Source of the DNA: Diphasiastrum complanatum
Taxonomy: Eukaryota; Streptophyta; Lycopodiopsida; Lycopodiales; Lycopodiaceae
Direction of reading: 5' to 3'
NCBI GenBank assembly: GCA_029204225.1
Contig: CM055106.1
Location: 23,458,801 to 23,522,800 of the forward strand
Length of the DNA stretch: 64,000 bases
Part shown: piece after piece, positions 13,014-50,525 of the stretch
How the letters are laid out: every line of letters begins with the position of its first letter
Numbering within the stretch: position 1 is the first letter of the stretch
Program-made: the position numbers and the translations under genes
Notes under the pieces: model-generated
Database searches by the model: none
Told to the model about the DNA's origin: nothing
Seen by the model: the letters and a program-made list of their open reading frames with translations, nothing else

Positions 13014-14426
13014 AAGCAAAAAAAAAACTTCAATTGAAAAAAGTTCGACTGTTTATTTTTAAAAATCAACATGCTAATAAACAACAAATATATAATTTTT
13101 TAAAGATTTGATTTTTTTTTTTTGACTTTTTTTAGATTAGTATTATTTTTCTATTAAAAAAAATGTTTATGGTTTTTTTTTTGGTCACTTGCTTTACTCT
13201 TTGGCGACTAGTGGCAATTTTTTTTTGCCATTCACATAGCCCTATCATCAACCCTTTGCCATGTTGAAGTCTTGAAGGTTTGGCTGTGTTCATTATTGGA
13301 TATTGCAATCTAGAGTTCGATGTTTGAATATCAAGTTCACATTTTCTTGTGTGCTTGATCATGACTAGTAAAAAATAACAAGGATAAAAGACTCACAAAA
13401 CTTGTAGATATTTCCTCGCGATTTGTCATCCCTGTTTGTAGATGGCAGAAAAGTGTATGGATGTGAACAAGATAGATGAGCTTGTGCATGTAAACATGGC
13501 AAATATGCATGTGAGGGACTATTGGCTGATGTAGTAGAGTGTTTGAGACAAAGTTGTTCATTCATATAGATTAAGACAAAGTCACAATATCTCTACCAAT
13601 GTAGGTATGTTGGTTTGGATATGGAAATTATCAGAGTCTTCTTGTTGAGGAATGATAACAAGGAGATGAGAATATAAGTCGTAATTTTCATAATATGTGA
13701 AGAAATGCAAATTATTAAGCTTAATACGTCTCACAAATATCTTGCTCAATAATTAGCTAAGAGAGGTCAAAAGATTCCATCCAAGAGGGCTCCATATTTT
13801 TAGATTCCATTCAAGAGGTCTAGACTTCATATTTTTAGAATCACAACTACATACACCAATGTAAAGCGGTTGAGCAAGGTGTAGCCTAGAGTTGAGTGTG
13901 AGTCGTGTGCACGATTGTGGATGGCAAATACCCACACCCATTCAAACATATGACATTAACGAATAGGGTACTGGCAAGGCCTTTGGATGATGTTAACAAA
14001 TTTACAACCCAACATCTGTGACACGAGGCGTCGGCCAAATTATTTTTCTTTCAAAAATTTTATAAACTTTAATGGATGTTAAATTCTAATCCCACACCCT
14101 CAAGCTTCCACTCGACCACACCATGCCATTTCCAAGGCACAGAAAGTAAATAAATAACAAATATAAAAAAGAGGCCTTGGGAAAAAAAAAAAAGCCGTTG
14201 TTTTGTGTAGGCACATGACAACTTTTGGGTTATCCCCCCAATTTTCTTCCTCTTTTTTAAGTTATCGATTTCTGAATTTTTTTGCCTTCCAAATCCTGCA
14301 TCTCGGATTTTTTGCCGGTAGAATACTACATACTTACATTCATAAATTATTTTATTAACTCAATAAACTTATGTAATCCAAGTTCACTGAGGATCTCCTT
14401 ATTTTAATTTACACAAATTTCCTCCA

Positions 14427-14434
14427 TATAAAAA
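14427..14434 (+). promoter_or_regulatory. Possible TATA box of the poly(A) polymerase gene
   Basis: TATAAAAA sits some 150 bases before a CT-rich leader-like stretch. AT-rich sequence gives such matches by chance, so this is only a candidate. Confidence 0.2.
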
Positions 14435-14599
14435 TGACAAACATGAAATTTCTTGCATCTAAAAAAAGTTATCGAGTTTTTGAAAGTCAACTTCTGTAAG
14501 TTTTTCCTAAAATCGATTTTCAATGAAAGATGCCAATTCCATTCTCAAGAGATGCAGGCTTTCCCGATCACTCCCTCAGCCTCTCAAAGATACCCCTCT

Positions 14600-15549
14600 A
14601 GGCGCCCCTCTCCCTCTCTCTCTCTCTCTCTCACCCACCACCTTTCATTAAACTATCTATCAAGAAATGGATATTTTGGGGGGCTCTCTTTGAGAAACCT
14701 CTAATTGCTGGCCCAAGTCAAGTCGGCGACCCCAGCCTGCGCCTCCGGGAGGCAGCCAGGTGGCGCATCCACATCTGCCTCCACCGACGCGCTTTCCTCT
14801 TTTTTTTTTTCTCCCCTCAAAATCCTTTTCCTTTTGTGCTCCTTGTTCGCACAACGCGAGGGCGAGCTCCGTCGCCATCGTCATCGCCTTCGCCTTCGCC
14901 TTCGCCTTGCCTCCATCGTGTTGATCTTCGTCAGCTTTCATGCTGTTTTCACTCCTTTGCTGAGCCTTAATCGGCGACGCGTTTTGTTTTGTTTTCCCAA
15001 TTTATCTTCTTCCTCTGAGTTTGAGGTGATTTTTCTGTCTTTTCATGCTTTGCAACGCTTTGTTTTGTGCTTCTAGCTTCGTTCAAGGCTTCTGTTTCTA
15101 GCCTAGTGTTAGGTTGCAGTGATTTGAAATTTTTTAGTTGCGTGTCGGATTTGCGCTTGCTGTCTGTTTTGCTTCTCTTTGATTTTGACTGGCCTTTAGG
15201 GTTCTTCTGAGCTACTGTTGATATTTTCATACCCTATGTAGCTCCTTTCACGTTGTCTTCTTTCCTTATTTCGTTTTAGAGTTGGTGAAGATTTCAGTGA
15301 AAGTCACCTATGTTCTCACTTTGGTGAACTGCTGGTAAAGAGCTGCGAGGTTCTTTAGTGATTGGTTGATCAATGCTTCACTAGGGTTATTTGCTAATCA
15401 CGTTGATCAAAATGTCAACATATCCTGCATAATTAATTTCTGCACTGTAATTGCTTCTTTCTGTATTGGATTCTCGAACATCATTATTTTTCACATACAA
15501 GTCAAGGAACTAATGACTGCACGAGGCGGAGCAATTTTGAGCAGACGAG
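14600..15549 (+). other. 5' leader and untranslated first exon of the poly(A) polymerase gene
   Basis: A CT-rich run (14607-14633) is followed by one of the most GC-rich, CpG-bearing stretches of the window (about 14710-14910), including a short TTCGCC hexamer repeat near 14885-14910. This is typical of a plant first exon. A good donor, GACGAG then GTATGT, lies at 15549/15550, and an acceptor before exon 2 at 16491-16492 lies three bases upstream of the start codon. A short upstream open frame begins at the ATG near 15512. The exon start and whether the whole stretch is one exon are inferred. Confidence 0.45.
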
Positions 15550-16495
15550 GTATGTGGAATATTAGATCTGTCAGTGTTTTATTTGAATGTTTTAGCTAGT
15601 TTTGTTTATTTTCTGATATATAGAAGATGCCCTCTTTTTCTTGCAGCTAAAAATTGTTCTGAAACTCGTTTGGTTGCAAATGAATTGGCTTTGTTTTAAA
15701 ATTCAGCTTTTATCTTACCTACATAAGTGGCATTTTTATGTTATCAAAATGAGCCCTAAGGTTATGGTAATACTTTCTGGGCCTTTCTTGTGGGCAATAC
15801 TGTAGCAAAGAGCTATGAACTTTTTGGTCTGTATCACACCCAGTCATTTTACGTGCCTGGCATCTGTCGTCTTCCTTCGGTAATGGGTTTGTGTCTATGC
15901 GGGGCATACACTTGCCACAGCGTCTCGTGAAAATAGCTGTCTGTAATGAAGTTTAGGACCAGCAGAATGTGGGTGAATCTTAAGAAAGTTCATTCAAGTA
16001 AGTTGACTTTGAAATAGTGAAACGACGCTGATGTAGCGAAAGGACTCTGATTTTTGTACGGACGTATGTGTACAGTGAATGTCTTCTTTTTAAAATATAT
16101 CAATATCTTCTTTTTGAAATATTTTAAGTAGAACTTGGGGCCGGCCGGGTATCCTGCTAATTGCATGGGCCAATACAGTCAGTCTTCTTGTTGAAGCGAG
16201 ACCTGAATGTGTACCTGCTAAAAGACATTGAGCTTCATTCAATTTGAAGTGGCAAAGCAATCTGTCAGTAGGTCTTTGAAAGTTAAGATATCTGCAATTG
16301 CTGCAGGATCGAATGGAGTTGGTCTCTCAAATGAGTATTTCCAGAATCGCGGAACTTTGAGAATGGTCACAAAGTGGACGGTGATGGATTAGATTAGTTG
16401 CTTGGCACAGTTTTACAGGAGTACAGGCACATTTTGAAATTCACAAGAGATTCTTCAGTTTTTGTACTAGATCTCTTTGCTGCATCCACTAGGAT

Positions 16496-37457
<20,962 letters not shown>

Positions 37458-37965
37458 CAGGAGGTTGTTGGCTGGATTCTTTGTTGAAGATTTCCAAGAT
37501 GCACAGATGCCTTATCTTCAATTTCTCCACATCTTACGACATGAGTTTATTGAGCTAGGAGTTGCGATGATTGAACCTGCCTAGAACTCACAAAAAAGGG
37601 GACTACTGCATTGTATGGTGAGGCTAATGCAACACACCTTGTGATGGATAGGGATTGGGATAGAGTTTGTAGGGCCATCCTGGTCGCACTGGGGAGTTTT
37701 GCATGGTCATTGCTGATTGCTTTGTCGAAATTTTGCAATTGCTAGATTCTAGGTTGAGCTTTTCTGATTCATGGAATGCATTGACTGCATGATGCTTGTC
37801 ACTAACCTTTGGTTCCTTTTTTAGTAGATACGAGTTTTATTTTTTATTATGAGAACTTCAAAGTTGACAGCTTAGATGAGCTTAGTAGTTCCTTTACTTG
37901 GAAGAAGCTCTATTTGTAACCAATGTACATTTCTTGTACCAATATGACCATTCATTAATTTATCG
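37458..37965 (+). terminator. 3' untranslated region and probable polyadenylation region
   Basis: After the stop comes non-coding DNA. TTGTAACCAATGTACATTTC near 37915 and the AT-rich stretch ending near 37965 resemble plant far-upstream and near-upstream polyadenylation elements. The exact end is not visible. Confidence 0.4.
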
Positions 37966-40900
37966 TCTAGACGTGACTGAATCATTACGGAGCGTGGGAC
38001 AATCAGTATAGGCAGGCTTCTAAGCTGGTAATTGGTTTTTGAAATTTTTTTGGTTGAGGGATGCTTAGTATTTTAGGTGAGTTTTCACGACTATTTAAAT
38101 AAGAAAACTGAAATGTGGAAGTTTACACACGTTTTTAACAGAGTTGGAAATGATATCTATTGTTGCGATTTGTGATTTGACATCCTGAATTCATTAGCCA
38201 GTTTAAGATTGTTTATAAAGTTTACCCAATCTAAAGCTTAGTGAATTTTGACATTAAGATAACGGTGAAAGTAGAAATTCCATATAGAAGACTGACACAG
38301 TCAGATGAGATGTAATCATGTATAGCTTAAACCAGTACAGATTAGTGATAGAATTTTTTTTGAAATATGCTACCGTACTTAAGATAAGCCTAAGCTAAGT
38401 AACCTAAGGTGTGTTATTCCAGAATTAATGAAGATGATGTTCATTGACCTGTTTATAGAAGTTGACATGGTCCGTGATTTGGACCTTATGGTGCTAAGGT
38501 TGAGTATTTTGAGTCCATTGCTTATTGTAGACTGCTCCGAAAGTGCAACTACTTTTCCCATCTATGAAAGATGTGGACTGTGTCCACATTGTCAATACAA
38601 TCGAAACGTTGAGGCTGCGAAATGAGAACTTGATGGCACCAAACCACAGATGTTGATGCAAAATAAAGATGATGCAATTGGTTTTGCAAAAAGTAGTTAC
38701 AAGACGAGAGCTGCAGAATTGGAGCTTGCTGAATGATGATGCAAATGACACAGGTATCGCAGATGAAGTCAATGAAACTGTCATGGTTACCAATGCCATA
38801 ACAGAGTTGTTAAAGGATCTGCTAGTTGCAGCAAATACAGAAGCCAAGAGATTGGAATATGGTGTGAAGTGCAGCAATAGATGGATCAGTAATGTCCTCT
38901 GAGTCTGATAGATATTGTGTTGGTTAGGACTTCTGTCCTCTGTTTGAGGTTGGTGTTCCACTCCAATCTATCGTAAGAACATGACAGAGAAGAGAAAAAT
39001 TAGACTGGTCAGTATTGGTTGATGCCATTATGGAGATGTAGGACTCGTACAGCTAGCAACTGCTGAATTGAGGTGTGTAACAGCCCAGAAAGAAGTATAT
39101 TTTAACACTGAAGAAATCACCAGACAATCATTCAAAAAAAGAGAACAGTCTAATAGTAAGGATGCATGAGAATCTTTATAATGGTTTAAATTACAGAGAT
39201 AGTAGTAGAGAATGATGGTATTGTTATTAAGAGCATCATGAGATGGTTACAAAAGGCACACCTCAATATGAATGCAGTACGCATATGCAGAGAAAAGAGT
39301 TAGGAGTCATCCTTGTGCTGACATTTCAGAATGGTACCTGTAAGTAAAGAAATATAAATGACAATTTGAGATTGAATGCTTATGACATCTAGAACATTGC
39401 AAGGAGTACAAATCTGATATCTAATAATGATTGACCAAGAAAAATTATGAAAAGGAGCAATATTTGTTGACCGTGCACTTTTGGGTGAGGGAGGAGGAGA
39501 AATCAAATTTCTTATAGTAAAACGCAAAGCAAGGGGTTGAAAATGTCATTGCAAAGACTATTGTAGAGACACATCAGCATGAAAGTCTGCTTTCCCTTAT
39601 CTATCTTGGTACATTGGTAGCCAAAGAGTCTTTGGAGAAAGAAAACTATGTTGAATTTGAAAATTGCAAGATTGTACACAAAAAAGTACTAGTAACAATA
39701 GTGCACATCAAAAGGATTACAACCTCAAAATGTGTTGTCTGTACCATGATTATCACTCAATCTTGGTCACAAATTTCAGAAAATTTTTAGTAGAAAACTT
39801 GTTAGATGTCTACCAAAGTAAAGAGCTAGCAAAGAATTAGATTGACAAAATCTCGTAATGATTTAGATTGGAATACTCTCATTAGTAAATGACCACCAAT
39901 TGATGAAGTAAAGTGCAATTTAGAAGTTTGACCTTGAAATGGAAACAACATTGGGCAATTGTAAATTTCTAATGAGTTTGGAAGGGATATGCATGTTGAA
40001 TGTAGTTTGGAAGTGATATGCATGTTGAATTAGAGTTGCAAGTCACCCTGTTTTTGGGCCTAATAGATGCATTTGAACAATATATGTCATTGTAAATGCC
40101 AATATAAGTGAAGGCTCCAACACACACACACTACAAGACATGGTCCAAATGGATGTTCATACATGTATAATATTAAGCTATCATTTTCTATCTTTGAATT
40201 ATTAATGCAATTCTATGATGCAAGGAGTTTTGTCTTGTATAGCTTGTGCTTTTTCCTTTCCCTTGCCTTCAAAGAATGTTTTGTCTAACATTTATGGTAA
40301 GTCTTTGACTTGCTTGAATCACACAATGTCTTACATGTGAGAGGCAATTGTTTCTATTTAGGTATAGATGGTGAATTTTGATGTGACTTCAAAATGTGAG
40401 CTTGAATCCCCATTAGGTTACACATGATTATATCGTATTGTAAAGTGCCAGAGAGTTTGTGTAGATGCATGGGGCACTTTTGCTTTGTAAGGTTGTGGTT
40501 TTTGTATATAAATTATGAATTATGTTGTATTTCTTTTGGGTTCTAGTACATTGCCTTTTGTAGTCTCACATATATTTGCAACATCTTTTACATGGTTAAA
40601 ATGAGTGATGTATGATGCCACTCGATGTGCTTACTATAAGAGGCAAGATTCTATTGAATGTTAAAGGAGGAGGTTATGTAAATATGTTGGTCAAATAAAA
40701 AACACCCACTTGAGGAACGTACTTTTATATCATGAAAGTTGTTCTTCACATGCGTTTCAACGACATTATCTTTGAGGTTTGTGACACCCCATAGGATAAG
40801 GAACATATTACATTGTGGGAAATATGGTTCAATAAGAATACCTTGAATTATGATATTGCACAAAAGTAAGCTCATAGGGAGTTCAATAATAAATAGGAAT

Positions 40901-42892
40901 GGACATACTCAAATTCATTAGAGAGAGCTAGTAAGAGCAAGATGATCTTACCTCTTGGTTGGTAGATTTTTTTTTTTCTTTTGCTTTTGCTATTGTGAAG
41001 CTTCAATCTCAACTTGGAGTATAATCAAGCTACTCTTTTCTCCTTTTGATTTTTTAACCTCATTGTATTTTGTAAAAGTTGATAGTGGAAGTACTTGTCT
41101 TGGAAGATCAAAATCATCAAAAGTATTTAAAAGATGGAATGTTTGGAAGAATCAATATTTATACCTATGAGCACCAAGAGATTGTTAAATGCAGATGATT
41201 TACTTTTTGTTGAAGAGTGTGAACAAGTGCATGTGCTAAAAATCTAAAGCCTAACATAAAGGTAGTTAGCTATGTGTGTTGATGTGATTGACACCTTATT
41301 GAATCCTTGTTGGCCTTGCCTTGCTTTTCAAGGACTTAGCAATCATATGAAACATGGACGTGCTTGTCTTCTGGCTTTAATTCAAATGAATTACGAAAGT
41401 TGTTTTTTCTTATTTTAAAATTTTGTGAGCTTGACATGTGGATATTCTAAATAAGTTTTTAGGTTCCTTTTCATTGCTTTACAATATTATTATTTTGGTA
41501 AAATTTTAAATCTTTTTATTTTAAACATGTTGAGTTGGTTGCTGCGCTAAGTTATCGAGTCACTTTGGGAAAGGGACACCAACGAGGTTGCATTGCATGT
41601 CGTTGGGTTATAGTGTCACTTTGGGAGAGGTACAATAACAAAGTTGCATTGCATGTCGATGTAGACATCCAGCGAGTACCTTCTACTAGCATGAACATTC
41701 AATTTTTGTATCGAAAGCAGATGATAATGTTTGTTGTGATTTGTGTCATAGGAAGCCTGCTACACCCGCATAATTGTTGCGTTATTCTGTGCATGTGCAC
41801 AACCGTGGCATTGTGTGGCCCTCCCTGTCAGAAGGCATTAGAGGAATTCCAATATAAAAAATGACCTTTTGTAAAGATACTTTTATTTTTTTTTCTTAGT
41901 TTCGACCACCACTTGGCCCAATCGAAATGCACGCATTTCGAATCTACATAACGTAGCTCAAATAAATTGGAAAATAAAAATATAATGTTGCAAACTTTGA
42001 AATTTACGTCGGGCCATGGATGTATCCCATTGGTTGGCTCTTCCTGCTCGACGTCAATACCTCAAGTTAAATTTGGGCTAACTATGTTGGTTAGTATAAT
42101 GAAATTTGTTAACTAGACTAGTTACAATCATAAAATTATAGTATGCACAATAACTTGATATGGTTATTGTGATTTTCTCATGAGATTAAATGTGATACGA
42201 AAAATTGAACCGAGTATCATACTGAAGAGATTTTGGCGCCCAAGCTTTGAAAATAGCAATGGCAAGGAGACCAAGATCTACAATTGAGTCTATAATTCTT
42301 TACAATGAGAAAGATGAAGCTGATAAGTGGAAGCCAACAAAATATACGAAAAATTCATGGGTGTTGCTGCATCCATCATCAAAGGGCAATTTCCGACAGA
42401 AGAAAAGGGCTAAGATGACATACAAATATTATTGGAACGCAAATTTTTTGGAGTTTTAGACACCTCACGGAGGTCACACTATATCAGATGTATTAGTACA
42501 ACATGTTTATATGCATTCAGAATTAAAATTATAGGATATCAATCCTCATGATCATCGAAAATGTAACTGTAAGTATATCAAAATGTATGCACTTTATTGC
42601 AATCATAGGTGTTTTTTGATTGAAGCTCTTGAGATTATGATTTAAATTATTCAACGTGTTTCTTCTTTCAGATTTATATCCATCAAACATAAGTGAATGG
42701 GAGCCAACACAATCACTTGTAGGAATATTGGATGTGATTCACTCTGATGTTGGAAAGTTGCAATACAGAGGAAGAAGTCCAAAGGAGCTTGCAAATAGTG
42801 GATATTTTTTTATATGAATCTTCAAATATTCCACAAATGGATGAGAGTTTGTATAGGCTTCCAATTTAAGTAAAATGGAGCCGCATTTGATA
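37966..42892. other. Gene-free stretch
   Basis: AT-rich with only short open frames. A pair of 26-27 bp tandem copies (GATATGCATGTTGAAT, about 39976-40029) is the one clear repeat. The segment 38530-38900 has short Leu/Glu-rich open stretches that might be decayed coding DNA, but I could not connect it to a family. Confidence 0.4.
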
Positions 42893-42897
42893 CATAC

Positions 42898-42952
<55 letters not shown>

Positions 42953-42972
42953 TATATATCTACATATATATT
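42893..42972. repeat. (CATA)n/(TA)n microsatellite
   Basis: A few CATA units run into about 40 bp of TA and then GATA/TACATA variants. Confidence 0.95.
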
Positions 42973-43153
42973 TAAACTTATGTACACTTTTGTGCATGTG
43001 TATGGCTGCACCCATACATCCTCCTCCCCTCACCCATGCATGAGATTTTTCTAACCAAAAACCTTGGGGAGGAGGATGCATGTATGGGGAAAAGGATGTA
43101 TGGCCCTCCTCCGCATGCATGCATCTAAGGGGCCCACTCCAAATTCAAATTAT
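42973..43153. repeat. TA-anchored module, copy 1, with a long hairpin
   Basis: Right after the TA tract comes a block with CCCATACATCCTCCTCCCC (43011-43029) and its near complement GGGGAGGAGGATGCATGTAT (from 43066). It ends with GGGGCCCACTCCAAATTC and AAATTA. A shorter version follows the TA tract at 45.97 kb. Confidence 0.75.
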
Positions 43154-43355
43154 CTTTTACCAACACACATAGTGTCTTGAAGTGCATGTACATACTTTCA
43201 TGGTGAAAGGTGTTAAACAAACGAGACTTTCATTACTAAAAATTTGAAGGGTGCTCTAAGGATTTTTTAAATTATCAGATTTTCCAAGAGAAAGGTTAAA
43301 ATAAAAATGCATTTTTATGAAGGAAAAATCGGCTGGGAAGGTTTCAAAACACGGG

Positions 43356-45345
<1,990 letters not shown>

Positions 45346-45926
45346 TCGAGCCAGAAATGGGTTGGATTCAGTAAAAAAATGGTCAGAACTTTGGACGGGA
45401 GGTGTCCACAGGTTCGTGGGCTCGACACGAACCCACAAGTTCATTTGCAATTCAATTCTGACGTCGTTTGTCTGAAAACGCCCTTTCTGCCGGGGGGAAT
45501 GCCACTAAATGGACTACTTTCCAACATTCTCAAGAATTCGTCCAATGTCGTCGAATGGAGTCTGTTTTTCAGACCCTTTATTTCGTCATGTGCTACACAC
45601 CGAGACGAACCGACAAGACTAAATCGGGCTCCAAACGGTTCAATACTCACAACAAAATGTGCATCCAAACCATATACATTCTCCTCCATCTCTCCTTTCT
45701 TTGCTAAGATATTTCAAAGCATAGGTTATACAAATGTTCGATTATGCATTTATCCTCTATGATAAATATTTCAAGGTGGATTACTATCCCCTGGACCTTG
45801 GCTTAATTCTTTAAATGGAATGTTAGATATTCGAGATGCGAGATGTGCGAGATCGACCATCATCCAAATCATCGGCCACCACCTAGATCGGCCTCCATTG
45901 CCCGTCAACGATGGGCACTCTTTACT

Positions 45927-45928
<2 letters not shown>
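45346..45928. other. No supported gene
   Basis: An open frame of 186 codons overlaps the end of the repeat array and continues to 45762, but its sequence matches nothing I know and begins in repeat DNA. The segment 45400-45700 is less AT-rich than its surroundings. Confidence 0.35.

Positions 45929-45973
<45 letters not shown>
45929..45973. repeat. (TG)n(TA)n microsatellite
   Basis: About 12 bp of TG and 33 bp of TA, at the left of the second TA-anchored module. Confidence 0.96.
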
Positions 45974-45978
<5 letters not shown>

Positions 45979-46072
45979 TTGTTCTACTTTTATGCATGGG
46001 TGAGGGGAAAAGGATGCATGGCCCTCCTCCCCATGCATACATGTAATGGCCCACTCAAAATTCAAATTACTC
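45974..46072. repeat. TA-anchored module, copy 2
   Basis: It shares AAACTT, TTTTATGCATG/TTTTGTGCATG, GGGGAAAAGGATG, ATGGCCCTCCTCC and GCCCACTC, AAATTCAAATTA with 42973-43153, in the same orientation, and lacks the inner piece. The two copies bracket the (CT)n and complex array. Confidence 0.75.
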
Positions 46073-46447
46073 GGACATCATCTCTCTCTCAAATTCAGGA
46101 GAGATAATGGTGGAGAGCATTCTCCTATGGCCAGCAACAAGCTTATTGTGGACAGTCGCACTAATATCAAAGCACGACCTCAAACTGCAGGTCTGCATGG
46201 CTTGATGTTGACAGTTTGCAATAAATGTCAGATCCACTTTAATTGTGCTTTGTATTTTTAATCCACGCTCTTTGGTGCTTGATAACTTCTTTCGTGAGTA
46301 CATCCTTTCAGATCCAAGTTTGCAGTTACTTTGGTATCACGACCTCATCGATTGGCAATTAAATGGATTAGTTTACCCTAAATGGGAACAATGCTTGGGA
46401 TGGTTATGCAGCTTAAACTACTGGGTTCAGCCCCAAAGGATTGCAGG

Positions 46448-46629
46448 ATGCCTGTGAGTTGCTGAGGTGCCTAAAAACTGGTGTAGATAGTGAAGGCCAT
46501 CCAAAAGCACATATTTTAAGGGAAGCTTCAACATTCTTGGATGGTGAAAGAGTTGGGCCAGTGTTTGCAGAGATCAAGTCAATCATAAATCAGAACTCTT
46601 CATCTACCAAGGAGACATTTCAACAGAAG
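46448..46629 (+). pseudogene. Exon-like segment of unrecognised origin
   Basis: A 182-base open segment sits between TTGCAG and an AAG|GTTTGA donor. It reads DACELLRCLKTGVDSEGHPK and continues with REASTFLDGERVGPVFAEIK. The composition is that of a soluble cytoplasmic protein and the frame is clean, but I do not recognise the family and see no partner exons. It may be a relic of a dispersed gene. Confidence 0.4.
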
Positions 46630-47633
46630 GTTTGATATCTATATGTATCTTTTGAAACTTCATATGCATTCAGAAATTGGAAGAAGGGAGTATGCTAGAC
46701 AAATCCGTCCTTAATCATAGTTAACAGCAGACACATTTGCACTGAGTTGGAATTTTGCAAACTTATTTGCATCAAAATTGCCAAACTTTGCATATCGGGA
46801 TGACCAGACAAATTTTTGGAGCAGGTGAAATTACCCTACTAACCCATCTAACAGATTCGTCTCAGATCCTCAGATTAGTGCTTCTTCAATTTTTTCATGC
46901 ACCTATCTATTCTACCAAAACAAAATCTTGCTCAATGTTGCCATGGTACTGCCAGTGGAGGTGCTTGATTTTGCATCATCAAATTTCTTCTTCAGACTCT
47001 AATCCACTTGTTTTTGTTGAGCACTTCGTCTGCCATGCCTAAGTTTGTATGTACCGCCTTTACCCAAGTGGTCCGATTACTTTCGTGAATTATTAGTTCG
47101 AAAAATTGCCAAGCCTTTATAGATAGTGGAGTTTTGTGTATGTGACTCAGCCTCTTAGATGTTATTTCCCTTCTGCTGGGCTTTGTGAGAGTACTGTACT
47201 TTAGTTTCATTTGAATCACAAAAACTCAATGTACATAGTGAACTAGCTTGAGATTGCCAATGAGCTCCAAAAATTTTCTATCTTCTCACTATGGAGAGAG
47301 GGAATACATAGCAAATTCGACTTCCTTCTTGAAGTTAGGTGGATTTCCAGCATGTAATAAGGAAGTTAACTCACTCTCCTTGACCTAAAATGAAACCCTA
47401 GTCTATTTCCTAGAGTTATGCTTGGTAGGTAGCTAGTTGGTCAAATTTTCACCTTAAACTTAGGTGTAGGTCCTATAAAGTAGGGATGACCACCAAATAG
47501 ACATGACCAACTCTCTTGACTTGACCTAACCTACATTAGGATGGGTTTCCCATGTGGCATCATGGCATCACATGTGTCGGACCCACTTGTGTACACAATT
47601 TACACTATTCTACATGGTTTTTGATCAAGCTAG

Positions 47634-50298
<2,665 letters not shown>

Positions 50299-50436
50299 GA
50301 CCAAGAGTGGATCCTAATTTGATCCTCAAGAGGGATTGATTGTCAGATTACTTGATCTATCAATCTACTTGAGATTAAGATCAATCTAGATCAATTCTAG
50401 ACACAAAATCCTAACAAGAACAATCATTAATTGAAG
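50299..50436 (-). repeat. LTR segment, 3' side of the copia element
   Basis: 138 bp, same length as the copy at 54253-54390 with six differences. It joins directly to reverse transcriptase coding sequence at its upper edge, which marks a deletion. Confidence 0.8.
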
Positions 50437-50525
50437 GGTTAAGTATATCAAGGAACCAATAAGCATTCTATAGGTAGTGATGTCCTCAAAGGATGCTTCA
50501 TCACTTTCCTTAGAAACTTTTACGC

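Larger units (their letters stand above)
12597..14420. other. Gene-free AT-rich DNA with small inverted repeats
   Basis: AT-rich sequence with long A and T runs around 13080-13190. The only structures seen are the two palindromes near 12.95 and 13.0 kb. The last few hundred bases would be upstream DNA of the poly(A) polymerase gene. Confidence 0.4.

Noticed and set aside
38428-38902. Possible gene between 38.4 and 38.9 kb
   Set aside because: Short open frames in different phases without conserved motifs or convincing splice pairs.
42247-42459. Short Lys-rich open frame (70 codons)
   Set aside because: No family resemblance and AT-rich surroundings; coding status cannot be supported.
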